Below are positions 1 through 6,300 of a stretch of DNA of 43,340 nt, one piece after another; position 1 is the stretch's first letter; each line of letters starts with the position of its first letter. The stretch is from positions 1 through 43,340 of IMG/VR virus record IMGVR_UViG_3300035070_002595; one strand, 5' to 3'. Made by a program: the position numbers and the translations under genes. A model generated the notes under the pieces. It was not told where the DNA came from and searched no databases. It saw nothing but the letters and a program-made list of their open reading frames with translations. The stretch comes from a virus.

Positions 1-77
1 GTGAAGTACATGATGCGCCACGACCCGTAGCAAAGATGAGTAGCAAATGAACGTAGATGAAAATACCGCGGAATTTG
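1..77. repeat. 77-bp terminal direct repeat, copy 1
   Basis: These bases are identical to 43264-43340. An exact overlap of this length at both ends is what a short-read assembler leaves on a circular or circularly permuted molecule, so the unit genome is 43,263 bp. It carries the end of the 39-aa gene at 43174 and the start of the gene at 47. It is too short to be a typical phage physical terminal repeat, although that cannot be excluded from sequence alone. Confidence 0.9.
27..55 (+). repeat. 29-bp repeat with paired GTAGCAA, copy 1
   Basis: Two GTAGCAA heptamers (27-33 and 40-46) lie 13 bp apart, followed by ATGAACGTA, which starts the gene at 47. The 29-bp block recurs at 674-702 with one mismatch, and its first part recurs at 818-836. 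Each block also reads as a mini-ORF beginning ATG AGT AGC AA and ending in a TGA that overlaps the next start codon. It may be a translational-coupling cassette or an integrase arm site. Confidence 0.75.
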
Positions 78-442
78 CAACTACCCTTAGGGACTTTTGC
101 TTGTGCCTGCCATTCGAAGAACGATTGGTGTTTATTGACATCGTAGAACGAGTGCGATCAGCCGCCTGCACCGCACCAATTGGCGCTCTGAGGCTAATTA
201 TAGCTGACGCGTTGCGCGGATTAGGTCGGCAACTCGAAGAAGATGAGAAAATGACAAACGATAATCAACAGTCTAGGGCAGCGCTTGCACCCGAGAAGAA
301 ACAGCAGATCAGAGACGCGAAGGGTAGGGTGTGCCCTTTCTGCGGTGGGCCAATGTATTACCACCCACCGACCGATGTATTCGCCTGTACGATGGCAAAT
401 TGCCCAATGAAGAGCAGTTATCCCATCAAGGGCAGGGGGTAG
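47..442 (+). CDS. Small zinc-ribbon protein, unrecognised
   Basis: 131 aa, family not recognised. The C-terminal third carries a probable zinc ribbon: C96-x2-C99 and C114-x4-C119. The N-terminal 65 residues look helical. There is no clear Shine-Dalgarno upstream of 47; the start lies inside the GTAGCAA repeat and overlaps the stop of a four-codon mini-ORF. A second possible start is the in-frame ATG at 251 after a purine-rich stretch, which would leave only the zinc-ribbon half. It belongs to the plus-strand small-gene arm that continues through the circular junction. Confidence 0.6.
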   Translation: MNVDENTAEFATTLRDFCLCLPFEERLVFIDIVERVRSAACTAPIGALRLIIADALRGLGRQLEEDEKMTNDNQQSRAALAPEKKQQIRDAKGRVCPFCGGPMYYHPPTDVFACTMANCPMKSSYPIKGRG

Positions 443-444
443 TT

Positions 445-690
445 ATGAATACTGGAATAGAGAGCTTTAATGCCGAGTTGTCATTGAAATGGATGCCAAT
501 GCTATACGGCTGCGAGCTATACATTGATTTCAACGGCAGGCACTTGCGCATTGGCTACGTCGAGCAAGAAGTTGGTAGCTGGAAATGGTGGTGCGCACCT
601 GATGAAATAGGCTTCGCCGCCAGTCCAGATGCTGCTCAAGAGGAAATCTTAAGTACCCTTGGGATTTCCCGCAGTAGCAAGGATGAGTAG
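445..690 (+). CDS. Hypothetical protein, 81 aa
   Basis: Not recognised. The chosen ATG follows the previous stop by 2 nt and has a purine-rich site (GGCAGGGGG) about 6 nt upstream. Trp-rich centre, no signal peptide or membrane segment, no cysteine pair. The last codons and stop lie inside the second GTAGCAA repeat, so the repeat overlaps coding sequence at both of its complete copies. Confidence 0.65.
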   Translation: MNTGIESFNAELSLKWMPMLYGCELYIDFNGRHLRIGYVEQEVGSWKWWCAPDEIGFAASPDAAQEEILSTLGISRSSKDE

Positions 691-702
691 CAAATGAACG
701 TA
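674..702 (+). repeat. 29-bp repeat with paired GTAGCAA, copy 2
   Basis: Matches 27-55 at 28 of 29 positions. The heptamers are at 674-680 and 687-693, again 13 bp apart. The block ends 1 nt before the tRNA-Gln-like segment at 704. It includes the stop codon of the gene ending at 690 and an ATG at 694. Confidence 0.8.
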
Positions 703-852
703 ATTGAATCCAGAATCGTAGGTTCGAGACCTAGTCCGGCAGCCACTCAAGTTCGCCTATCTTTAGGTCTCCCTGACTCAAATACACCCGGTTACGGCTT
801 AATACGCCTGGGTGTCTGTAGCAAAATGAGTAGCAAGAAGGAGATCGCATGA
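694..852 (+). CDS. Possible 52-aa ORF across the tRNA-like segment
   Basis: An open frame runs from the ATG in repeat copy 2 to a TGA that overlaps the start codon at 849 (ATGA). It begins Met-Asn-Val like the gene at 47 and ends Met-Ser-Ser-Lys-Lys-Glu-Ile-Ala. The product resembles no protein, and its middle is simply the tRNA-like sequence read in one frame. It may be a coupling leader rather than a gene. It has no Shine-Dalgarno of its own. Confidence 0.25.
   Translation: MNVIESRIVGSRPSPAATQVRLSLGLPDSNTPGYGLIRLGVCSKMSSKKEIA
704..745 (+). other. 3' half of a tRNA-Gln(TTG)-like gene; probable attP core
   Basis: Read as tRNA: anticodon TTG (704-706), then AA and the 3' anticodon-stem strand TCCAG, a 4-nt variable region, a T-arm with canonical loop TTCGAGA flanked by GTAGG and CCTAG (one G-G mismatch), acceptor strand TCCGGCA, discriminator G and encoded CCA. 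Nothing upstream pairs with these strands, so there is no 5' half. A tRNA segment running from the anticodon loop to CCA is the usual identity block carried by phages that integrate into tRNA genes. No integrase gene is recognisable in this genome, so an attP role is inference. It could also be a relic. Confidence 0.65.
746..848 (+). promoter_or_regulatory. Region between tRNA-like segment and next gene, with hairpin
   Basis: Apart from the weak 52-aa frame there is no gene here. An inverted repeat ACACCC (784-789) / GGGTGT (810-815) could fold with an interior GG/CC extension. No T-run follows, so it is not a standard terminator. The third GTAGCAA pair (818-824, 830-836) lies just downstream, followed by the strong ribosome site AAGGAG at 838-843 for the gene at 849. 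Confidence 0.35.
818..836 (+). repeat. GTAGCAA pair, copy 3 (partial)
   Basis: Two GTAGCAA heptamers, here 12 bp apart instead of 13. The shared core is ATGAGTAGCAA at 826-836, after which the sequence diverges into the ribosome site of the gene at 849. It sits about 70 bp downstream of the tRNA-like CCA end, while copy 2 flanks the other side. Confidence 0.65.
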
Positions 853-1274
853 AACCTGTAGAGGGTCACATCGAACTTGTGACCGAAACGTTAGTCGTGC
901 ATCGGTGCGGCGGCTGCAACATACTGTACGCCATGCCGCAGGCCATGCTGAAGGCGCGGCGAAACGATGGTATGACGTTTTTCTGCCCAAACGGGTGCAA
1001 GCGCGTATTCACCGAGACTGAAGAGGACAGGCTCAGAGAAGCCCTTGAACAAGCAAAAAGGGACTCCGAGACCTATGAGCGTTGGTACCGATCTGCCGAG
1101 GCCGACAAAGAGCACTTGAAGCAATCCAGAGCGGCATACATCGGACAGGTCAAACGCCTCAAGACGCGGGCGGCCAATGGTATCTGCCCCTGCTGTAACC
1201 GCCACTTTACGAACCTGGAGAGGCACATGAAAACCAAACACCCTGAGTTCCCTGAGCCGGAGGAATCCGTATGA
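849..1274 (+). CDS. Multi-zinc protein with central coiled coil and C2H2-like finger
   Basis: 141 aa. The N-terminus has C20-x2-C23 and C46-x3-C50. Residues about 56-105 form a charged, Glu/Arg-rich probable coiled coil. A C2H2-like finger follows (C113/C116, H126, H131). The start is supported by AAGGAG 6-10 nt upstream, one of the best ribosome sites in this arm. Nucleic-acid binding is likely, but the target is unknown. The stop overlaps the next start (ATGA). Confidence 0.75.
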   Translation: MKPVEGHIELVTETLVVHRCGGCNILYAMPQAMLKARRNDGMTFFCPNGCKRVFTETEEDRLREALEQAKRDSETYERWYRSAEADKEHLKQSRAAYIGQVKRLKTRAANGICPCCNRHFTNLERHMKTKHPEFPEPEESV

Positions 1275-1510
1275 GGCCGAAAATCAACACTCCGCCGTCC
1301 GTTGATATCACTGACTCATTCACGACCTGCCCGAATTGTGGCGGTAAGTACTGGGTTGGTACTTGGCATTTCTGCCCCGTGAGGCAGACCGCCGTTAAGT
1401 GCCCTGTCTGTGAGGGGCACGGCAAGATCAATGATTTTAGCAATCTTGGAGGCACGACGGTATTGATTGTCTGCCACGGATGCGACGGAAAAGGATGGGT
1501 GAAGGTATGA
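1271..1510 (+). CDS. Small zinc protein with DnaJ-type CxxCxGxG motifs
   Basis: 79 aa. Cysteine pairs at C20/C23, C44/C47 (followed by EGHG) and C68/C71 (followed by DGKG), plus a lone C35. The last two match the CxxCxGxG zinc repeats of DnaJ-type proteins without a J domain. Such short proteins are common in phage accessory arms and have no assigned role. The gene is coupled by ATGA overlaps at both ends. Confidence 0.7.
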   Translation: MRPKINTPPSVDITDSFTTCPNCGGKYWVGTWHFCPVRQTAVKCPVCEGHGKINDFSNLGGTTVLIVCHGCDGKGWVKV

Positions 1511-1749
1511 CCGAAGGATCGTTTCCAAACGATAAGCTGGGGGACCTGGTAAGGCACCTATTGCAGTCCTGCAATGGAATCTCAGCGATATCTGATGCGG
1601 TATGGGGGTACGAACTGCGAGCGATCGAGTCGGACGGCAAGAATACTAAGATCGGCATGATCGCCCTCTTGCCAGTCATGCCTCACGACCGCCTAACTCC
1701 GAGCACTCCCACAGAGCCAAAGGAGGAAAAAGAGGATGAGGACCAGTAA
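1507..1749 (+). CDS. Hypothetical protein, 80 aa, acidic tail
   Basis: Not recognised. The ATG overlaps the preceding stop as ATGA. The C-terminal 20 residues are Pro-, Glu- and Lys-rich with a strongly acidic end. No cysteines suited to a zinc site and no membrane segment. Its last codons contain the AAAGGAGG ribosome site of the next short gene. Confidence 0.6.
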   Translation: MTEGSFPNDKLGDLVRHLLQSCNGISAISDAVWGYELRAIESDGKNTKIGMIALLPVMPHDRLTPSTPTEPKEEKEDEDQ

Positions 1750-1816
1750 GATGGTTCCGAAGGTTTCAGACTTCTCAAGGAGTCGGGAGAGGAAGCGGGA
1801 CGTGGAGGGATTATGA
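1736..1816 (+). CDS. Very short basic protein, 26 aa
   Basis: A 26-codon frame starts 7 nt after AAAGGAGG, overlaps the end of the preceding gene, and ends with an ATGA overlap onto the next gene at 1813. The product is rich in Arg, Lys and Ser. The strong ribosome site and both overlaps suggest that it is translated, possibly only to couple the neighbouring genes. No function is assigned. Confidence 0.5.
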   Translation: MRTSKMVPKVSDFSRSRERKRDVEGL

Positions 1817-2121
1817 AGTATTCACCCAAGACGCTGTACGTTGACTTTTGGGAAGATGGAACCTATCTGCACGAGGTCAATCGCATAATTCGATGCCGCT
1901 ACTATGATAGGCTCATTTTCCCAGATAATAAGTACGAGCGATTCCTTATGGAGGCCATGTCACCATTGGCCGAAGTGGGTTTTCGTGACCCCTACTTCAT
2001 GATGCTCACGCCCGATTTGCAGGTATGGGAGGAGAGCCGTTTCGAGAGGGCAAGCCCCGGAGTGCTGGCTACCATCAAAACGAGCGAACAGAAGGCTCAG
2101 TCTAACATAGGAGGTAAGTGA
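1813..2121 (+). CDS. Hypothetical protein, 102 aa
   Basis: Not recognised. A mixed alpha/beta-looking soluble protein rich in Tyr and Phe in its first 70 residues. The start overlaps the stop of the 26-aa gene. Its last codons encode the GGAGGTAAGTG element that serves as ribosome site for the next gene, the same element that precedes the gene at 2531. Confidence 0.65.
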   Translation: MKYSPKTLYVDFWEDGTYLHEVNRIIRCRYYDRLIFPDNKYERFLMEAMSPLAEVGFRDPYFMMLTPDLQVWEESRFERASPGVLATIKTSEQKAQSNIGGK

Positions 2122-2519
2122 TGTACTGTTGGCATTGCCATTGGGGGTGGCCCGTGCAGGTCGCAGAGATTTATCTGAAGTACCTTGCCGTGGCTGGTTT
2201 CTATAATATGCACTTCGGACCCGCCCATGTAGTTTGGGAGGATGAGAACTTCGAGTGCGCCGAGTCTTGCATCGAATACTGCGACAAGCGCGAGTTCGTG
2301 CCAGATCATTGCACGGAGGAACAGTTGGCGGCAGTCCGGCAGTCTTTGGTTGAGCTATCGGAATTGCCCGACGATCTGAGGTATGCCGAACCAGCCGATT
2401 ACGATGGCGAACATCCAGAGAATTACCCGCCCACAACACCAGTTATGGATGAAGCGGACATAAATACACGCAGGATTGAGATTATGCGGCATGGCGCAAA
2501 TGAAAACAAGACCCCATAG
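2121..2519 (+). CDS. Hypothetical protein with N-terminal CxxC, 132 aa
   Basis: Not recognised. C3-x2-C6 at the N-terminus and a further group of three cysteines near residues 48-55 could bind zinc. The C-terminal half is acidic and Pro-rich. The ATG at 2121 is preferred over the GTG at 2118 because GGAGGT lies 7-12 nt upstream. The ATG shares one base with the preceding stop (TGATG). Confidence 0.65.
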   Translation: MYCWHCHWGWPVQVAEIYLKYLAVAGFYNMHFGPAHVVWEDENFECAESCIEYCDKREFVPDHCTEEQLAAVRQSLVELSELPDDLRYAEPADYDGEHPENYPPTTPVMDEADINTRRIEIMRHGANENKTP

Positions 2520-2530
2520 GAGGTAAGTGA

Positions 2531-2950
2531 ATGGGCACGAATTACTATTGGATCAAAGACAAGGTTTTGAATGATCCCGACTTCGACCTGGAAGCTGTTG
2601 GGATTCACATAGGCAAATCCTCAGCAGGATGGGCGTTCAGTCTCCATGTGACCGATGAAATCAAATCGCTCGACGACTGGGTAGACAAGTGGGCTACCGG
2701 GATCATCGTGAACGAATACAACGAGGAAATCACGCCGGAGGATATGTTGGCTTGCATCACGCAGGGGAGATGCCGCAATCATGAGGCAGAGGGTTCCGAT
2801 CCTATGGGATATGCTTCCTGGGAAGAGTTCCACAGAAAGAACGGTTCCTTCAGGGACAACGAAACCGGATGCCTCAGAATAAGGGTTGGAGGTCGATGCG
2901 TAGCCAACGGCAAGGAAAGCTATGATCTTGTGGAAGGGTCGTTTTGTTAG
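2531..2950 (+). CDS. Phage protein of the HIGKSSAGW type
   Basis: 139 aa. It starts with MGTNYYW and carries HIGKSSAGW near residues 27-35, the hallmark of a conserved uncharacterised phage family. Members often have a zinc-binding CxxC insert between these motifs; this copy lacks it. The ribosome site is the cassette TAGGAGGTAAGTGA directly upstream of the ATG. Family membership is recalled rather than searched, and no function is known. Confidence 0.7.
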   Translation: MGTNYYWIKDKVLNDPDFDLEAVGIHIGKSSAGWAFSLHVTDEIKSLDDWVDKWATGIIVNEYNEEITPEDMLACITQGRCRNHEAEGSDPMGYASWEEFHRKNGSFRDNETGCLRIRVGGRCVANGKESYDLVEGSFC

Positions 2951-2960
2951 GAAGTAAGTG

Positions 2961-3236
2961 ATGGATGAAGTCCACACCGAGTCGCTATTCCCAGCCATGC
3001 CGATTACCCAAACCATGATCGACGACTGCCCGATGATCATAAGCGGATTCGACGAGAACGGTAAGCCTATCTGGATTCAAAACCCGCATCTGTCAGAGAA
3101 GGCAAAGAACTACGTCTACGTTCCGCCGACTCGTTGGCAGAGATTCCGAACGTGGCGCATGATGTGGCGTTGTCGCTTCTGGAACGCATGGGAAGCATTA
3201 AGAGGAATCGAGCCGGACGAGGATAAGTGGTTCTGA
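2961..3236 (+). CDS. Hypothetical protein, 91 aa; last gene of the plus-strand arm
   Basis: Not recognised. The N-terminal half is acidic. The C-terminal segment (residues about 55-80) is rich in Trp and Arg and could bind membrane or nucleic acid. The ATG at 2961 follows GGAAGTAAGTG, a degenerate copy of the cassette used upstream. The gene ends 12 nt before the hairpin at 3250. Confidence 0.65.
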   Translation: MDEVHTESLFPAMPITQTMIDDCPMIISGFDENGKPIWIQNPHLSEKAKNYVYVPPTRWQRFRTWRMMWRCRFWNAWEALRGIEPDEDKWF

Positions 3237-3249
3237 CAACAAAAACAAG

Positions 3250-3277
3250 CCCCTCAGCCCAGTTAAGGACTGAGGGG
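3250..3277. terminator. GC-rich hairpin terminator between converging operons
   Basis: CCCCTCAG (3250-3257) and CTGAGGGG (3270-3277) form an 8-bp perfect stem with a 12-nt loop. The left flank is A-rich, so minus-strand transcripts run from the stem into a U-rich tract, the classic intrinsic arrangement. Plus-strand transcripts meet the stem without a U-run. It should stop the late operon from entering the plus-strand genes. Confidence 0.85.
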
Positions 3278-3316
3278 TATAGAATGACCTGAAAGACGCC
3301 AGAGGCACCTTAAAAC

Positions 3317-3345
3317 GGATTGTAGAGGCAAATAGGTTACAATCC
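3317..3345 (-). terminator. First terminator of the late operon, overlapping the last stop codon
   Basis: On the minus strand GGATTGTA pairs with TACAATCC (8 bp, 13-nt loop) and is followed by GTTTTAA. The TAA of the 40-aa gene (3337-3339) lies at the base of the stem, so terminating ribosomes could affect folding. Together with the hairpin at 3250-3277 it makes a tandem terminator. Confidence 0.6.
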
Positions 3346-3459
3346 CTTCCACAACTCCGATAGAATCTCAGCTATGAGCCGTAGGATGGCTTTCGTATCC
3401 TTGTACTCGCAGAGCTTTACGGCGGATTCGAGGCGGTGTTGGATGTCGGGCCAGTTCAA
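3337..3459 (-). CDS. Small C-terminal gene of the tail operon, 40 aa
   Basis: Not recognised. The frame is best started at TTG 3459, which overlaps the stop of the preceding gene as TTGA and follows AGGTGAG by 3 nt. The product is a Leu/Glu-rich probable helix. An ATG lies further upstream in the same frame at 3645, but it would overlap the upstream gene by 190 nt out of frame, so it is less likely. Confidence 0.5.
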   Translation of the reverse strand: MNWPDIQHRLESAVKLCEYKDTKAILRLIAEILSELWKGL

Positions 3460-4346
3460 GAACTCACCTGCCCCATCCCGATCGCAGAGACAGCAGCATC
3501 CGGCGTCGTCCAACCAAAAGCCTTCGGTCCGGTCGTATCCTGCATGATGTACGCGCAGGTCAGTCGGTAGCCCCTCGATTCGACTTCCGTCCGCATCTCT
3601 CTGACCATGGCGCCGATGTCGAAACCGGCAGCGTAGTTCGGACACGAGCCGTACTCGGTAATGGCAATCTGAGACTTCGAGTAACCAAGCTTTGCCGCCT
3701 CAATCTCGATCCCATCCAGCAGCTTCCTGAACTCAACCATGTACTGCGGTGTCAGTGATGCGTCAACATAGACATCGAAGCAAATCGTCCCGATCCTCTT
3801 GCCACGAGGGAAGCCAAGCGCCAGCGTCTTCTGCCAAGGAACACCGGGCATCACGAGGACAGCGGGAAGGTAGACCTGCGAACTTGAGGCTCCAGTAGCC
3901 TTCCTGACCAGTTCAGCCTGTTCGAACGCTCCGTACGCGCTTTCGGGTGCTTCGACCTCTCCACCCGTCTGAATGGGCATCGTAGAGCCAAGACGGGCCT
4001 TGAACCAGTCGTAGGACTCCTTTACCCGTGCCTTAAGAGCGTCGGGCTTGAACATTTCGGTGCCATCGAAGAGCAGAAGCCTTTGCTTGGCGCCCAGGAA
4101 GTCGGCAAGAGGGCCAAGGGCTCTGTACGGCCGGAAGTGATCCTGATAGGTGTCTGCATCGATCCACTGGCCATCTTTGAGCAGCTTGCCGCCTTTCCAG
4201 GACATCCGAACGCCATCGAAGCCGAAACTGTGGAGCCAGTCCTTGCACCTGAGCCAGACCTTGATGGCGTTGACGTCGTTCTCGTAGTGATAAGGAACGT
4301 TGTCAGCGCCCCAGAAGAGAATCGGGGAGATGGTGATGAGTTTCAT
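3456..4346 (-). CDS. Probable TIM-barrel glycoside-hydrolase-like tail protein
   Basis: 296 aa. Alternating hydrophobic strands and helices suggest a TIM barrel. A strand ending ITEYG near residue 230 looks like a clan-A glycosidase nucleophile strand, and FDGVRMSW near residue 43 resembles an early barrel strand. In the receptor-binding gene cluster, such a protein would be a virion-borne depolymerase or sugar-binding tip. The fold is judged by eye and no family was identified. The start overlaps the preceding stop (ATGA). Confidence 0.5.
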   Translation of the reverse strand: MKLITISPILFWGADNVPYHYENDVNAIKVWLRCKDWLHSFGFDGVRMSWKGGKLLKDGQWIDADTYQDHFRPYRALGPLADFLGAKQRLLLFDGTEMFKPDALKARVKESYDWFKARLGSTMPIQTGGEVEAPESAYGAFEQAELVRKATGASSSQVYLPAVLVMPGVPWQKTLALGFPRGKRIGTICFDVYVDASLTPQYMVEFRKLLDGIEIEAAKLGYSKSQIAITEYGSCPNYAAGFDIGAMVREMRTEVESRGYRLTCAYIMQDTTGPKAFGWTTPDAAVSAIGMGQVSS

Positions 4347-5167
4347 TGCATATTCCCAAATGCGGTCAATCGATGGATCATGCCAGCCCTCCGGTACATA
4401 TCCTCCACAGTCATGGCGATCTGCCTTCCCGTGTGGATTGCGCCGTCATAGAGCCTCACACCAGCAATGTCGCCGTCGTGATAGGTGTTCGCCGTATCCT
4501 CGCGTCTTCCAAGCGTGGTGAACGCCGTTCCTGACCAAGTGGCCCCAGTTGCCGCCGCATAGGTCTGCACGGGCACTCCGTCCCACAGATCGCGGAAGTA
4601 TGTGCCGTCGAAGGTGATGGTGTGAATGACGTAGTTCGTGATCGAGATAGGCAGATTGAGCCCTGCAACTGCGGGGCCGGCAAGTGCCACCGTCGCCGTT
4701 TGGTCCATTGCGAAGACGTGGCCCGACGAGTAGTACCAGCAGAACGAATCCGTGGCATTGCCGCTCATGGCACAACGCGTGTTGGCAGAGCTTGACAATT
4801 TATGCAGAAGATACGCCGTGAATGGAGTCGCTACCTTCACCGCTGCCGCGAGCTTCAGGTATTGAGAACTGCCACGAGTGAATCTCACGGAAGGCTTATC
4901 CCCGATCGCATTGATTACCGCCGTGGGCCGGTTCCCTGACGTGGCCTGCACCATATCGGAACCGTTGCCGCTCTTGTCCGCTACAACATAGATGAGATCA
5001 CCTGTCGTCGTCGGCCTGGTCGTCTTTCCTGAGTCGGTGCTGAGCGTTGAGATATCAGTCATCTCAAGCCATAATCGGAGCGTGCCGAGCGTGGTGGATT
5101 TCGGGTCCCAAATGCTGGCAGGGACGAGATTCCCGTCCTGCCTGAGCATGATCTGAGGAATAGACAT
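4343..5167 (-). CDS. LamG/concanavalin-like tail receptor-binding protein
   Basis: 274 aa from the ATG at 5167, which overlaps the upstream stop as TAATG; an earlier start would overlap more. The order of strands and motifs (a conserved DKSGNG segment, then a SQYL strand, a WDGVP hairpin and a late DGDIAGVRLYDGA strand) matches laminin-G-like jelly-roll domains of phage tail and adhesin proteins. Carbohydrate binding at the host surface is inferred from family and position. Confidence 0.65.
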   Translation of the reverse strand: MSIPQIMLRQDGNLVPASIWDPKSTTLGTLRLWLEMTDISTLSTDSGKTTRPTTTGDLIYVVADKSGNGSDMVQATSGNRPTAVINAIGDKPSVRFTRGSSQYLKLAAAVKVATPFTAYLLHKLSSSANTRCAMSGNATDSFCWYYSSGHVFAMDQTATVALAGPAVAGLNLPISITNYVIHTITFDGTYFRDLWDGVPVQTYAAATGATWSGTAFTTLGRREDTANTYHDGDIAGVRLYDGAIHTGRQIAMTVEDMYRRAGMIHRLTAFGNMQ

Positions 5168-5520
5168 TACGGAGTCACGTCCGCACTTGCGCGGTTCCAA
5201 TTCGTGCCATCACAGAACAGCCACGCGCCCTTGGCGTTTGCAACCGTGATGCCAGTGCCAGAAGCGCCAAGGAATTGCAGCGACTGGGAGCCAGAAGTGG
5301 CATTCCAAACAAAGATCAAAGCCCCAGCAGTGAGCGGAAGCACGATATTTCTGGTCGCAGTGAGGTTTACAGAGCTGGTGTACTTCTGGATCTGATAGAT
5401 GTACTCAGCAGCTGTCGCCGTGTAGTTCGCGTCCGAGCCCAAAGACTTTGCGACGTACCCATGTTTGAGCATCGCGCCGTCTCCAAGAATCTGTAAAGCG
5501 GTGATATCGCCGTCTGCCAT
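5167..5520 (-). CDS. Small tail-fibre-like protein, 117 aa
   Basis: The middle is Thr/Ser/Asn-rich beta sequence, and the end (WLFCDGTNW) resembles the closing strands of many short phage fibre or head-fibre proteins. It probably forms part of the receptor-binding tip with its neighbours at 4343 and 5533. No enzymatic motif. The ribosome site GGAGGCTC lies upstream of the ATG. Confidence 0.55.
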   Translation of the reverse strand: MADGDITALQILGDGAMLKHGYVAKSLGSDANYTATAAEYIYQIQKYTSSVNLTATRNIVLPLTAGALIFVWNATSGSQSLQFLGASGTGITVANAKGAWLFCDGTNWNRASADVTP

Positions 5521-5532
5521 GAAATGAGCCTC

Positions 5533-6300
5533 CTAAGCCCTGACCACTAAGTGGCCTCGAACTGCGAGCGATCCGCGCACTGTGAGCGCGTCCGCAATAA
5601 TTGCTTTTTGGGAACCTGCCGGAATGACATCGCTTCTCCCAGCAGGGATGAGAATCTTCACGCTGTCGCCTGGGCCGAGCCTTTCGTATCCTGAGCCCGT
5701 CCACCAGTAGCGTCCACCACTCGTAACCGTCCATCCTCTCCAACTTGCGTTTGGACTGTCTGCGGGTTCGCCGGTGTCGGCTGTTTGGCGCTCGATGATG
5801 CCGCCCGTTGCAACGCACCTTCCGGCGTCGTCAACCTGAGTAATTGCCCCTGCTGAAGTGAGCGCGTAGCCAAGATAAACAGCTTGGGCAGAAGGGGCAG
5901 CGGTTGTAGTTTTTGCTTCGAGCGTCCCGTCCGATTTGAGCCACACATAATTGGCCGAGTTGTTGGTTAGCGTGATGGTGAGCGTGTCGCCTGCTTCCAG
6001 TTCAACCAACCCTGCATCGATATGCGCAAGGCCAATCGCAACATTGAGAGTGAGCCCAGTGCCAGCCGAAATTAAGAGCCCGCGAAGAATGGAATTCGCA
6101 ACCGCTCCATGACGACTGAGAAGGTCGAGCCGCATTCCGTAAGCATTCAGATAGCTTGCGAGCGTTGCGGCGTTATTCTCGCCCAGTTGGAACTGCTCAG
6201 CGTGAGGCGCATACCCGCCGTCCAAAGCATCCTGAATCTCATAGGTTGCCGATGGAATCATCGGAGTTGGAACTTGTGATGCGAGAAGTGTTACTGCCAT
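5533..6300 (-). CDS. Tail fibre protein, 255 aa
   Basis: The N-terminal third is helical (probable trimer or attachment region). The middle is beta-rich with an NNSANYVWLKSDG segment typical of fibre hinge domains. The last 40 residues form repeated short strands ending in a V-R-G-x-L-x-V-R-G pattern, suggestive of a beta-helical tip. It starts directly at the end of the 593-aa gene. Role by position and composition only. Confidence 0.6.
   Translation of the reverse strand: MAVTLLASQVPTPMIPSATYEIQDALDGGYAPHAEQFQLGENNAATLASYLNAYGMRLDLLSRHGAVANSILRGLLISAGTGLTLNVAIGLAHIDAGLVELEAGDTLTITLTNNSANYVWLKSDGTLEAKTTTAAPSAQAVYLGYALTSAGAITQVDDAGRCVATGGIIERQTADTGEPADSPNASWRGWTVTSGGRYWWTGSGYERLGPGDSVKILIPAGRSDVIPAGSQKAIIADALTVRGSLAVRGHLVVRA

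Noticed and set aside
784-815. Hairpin ACACCC/GGGTGT as a terminator
   Set aside because: No U-run on either strand after the stem, and genes continue in the same direction with coupled starts.
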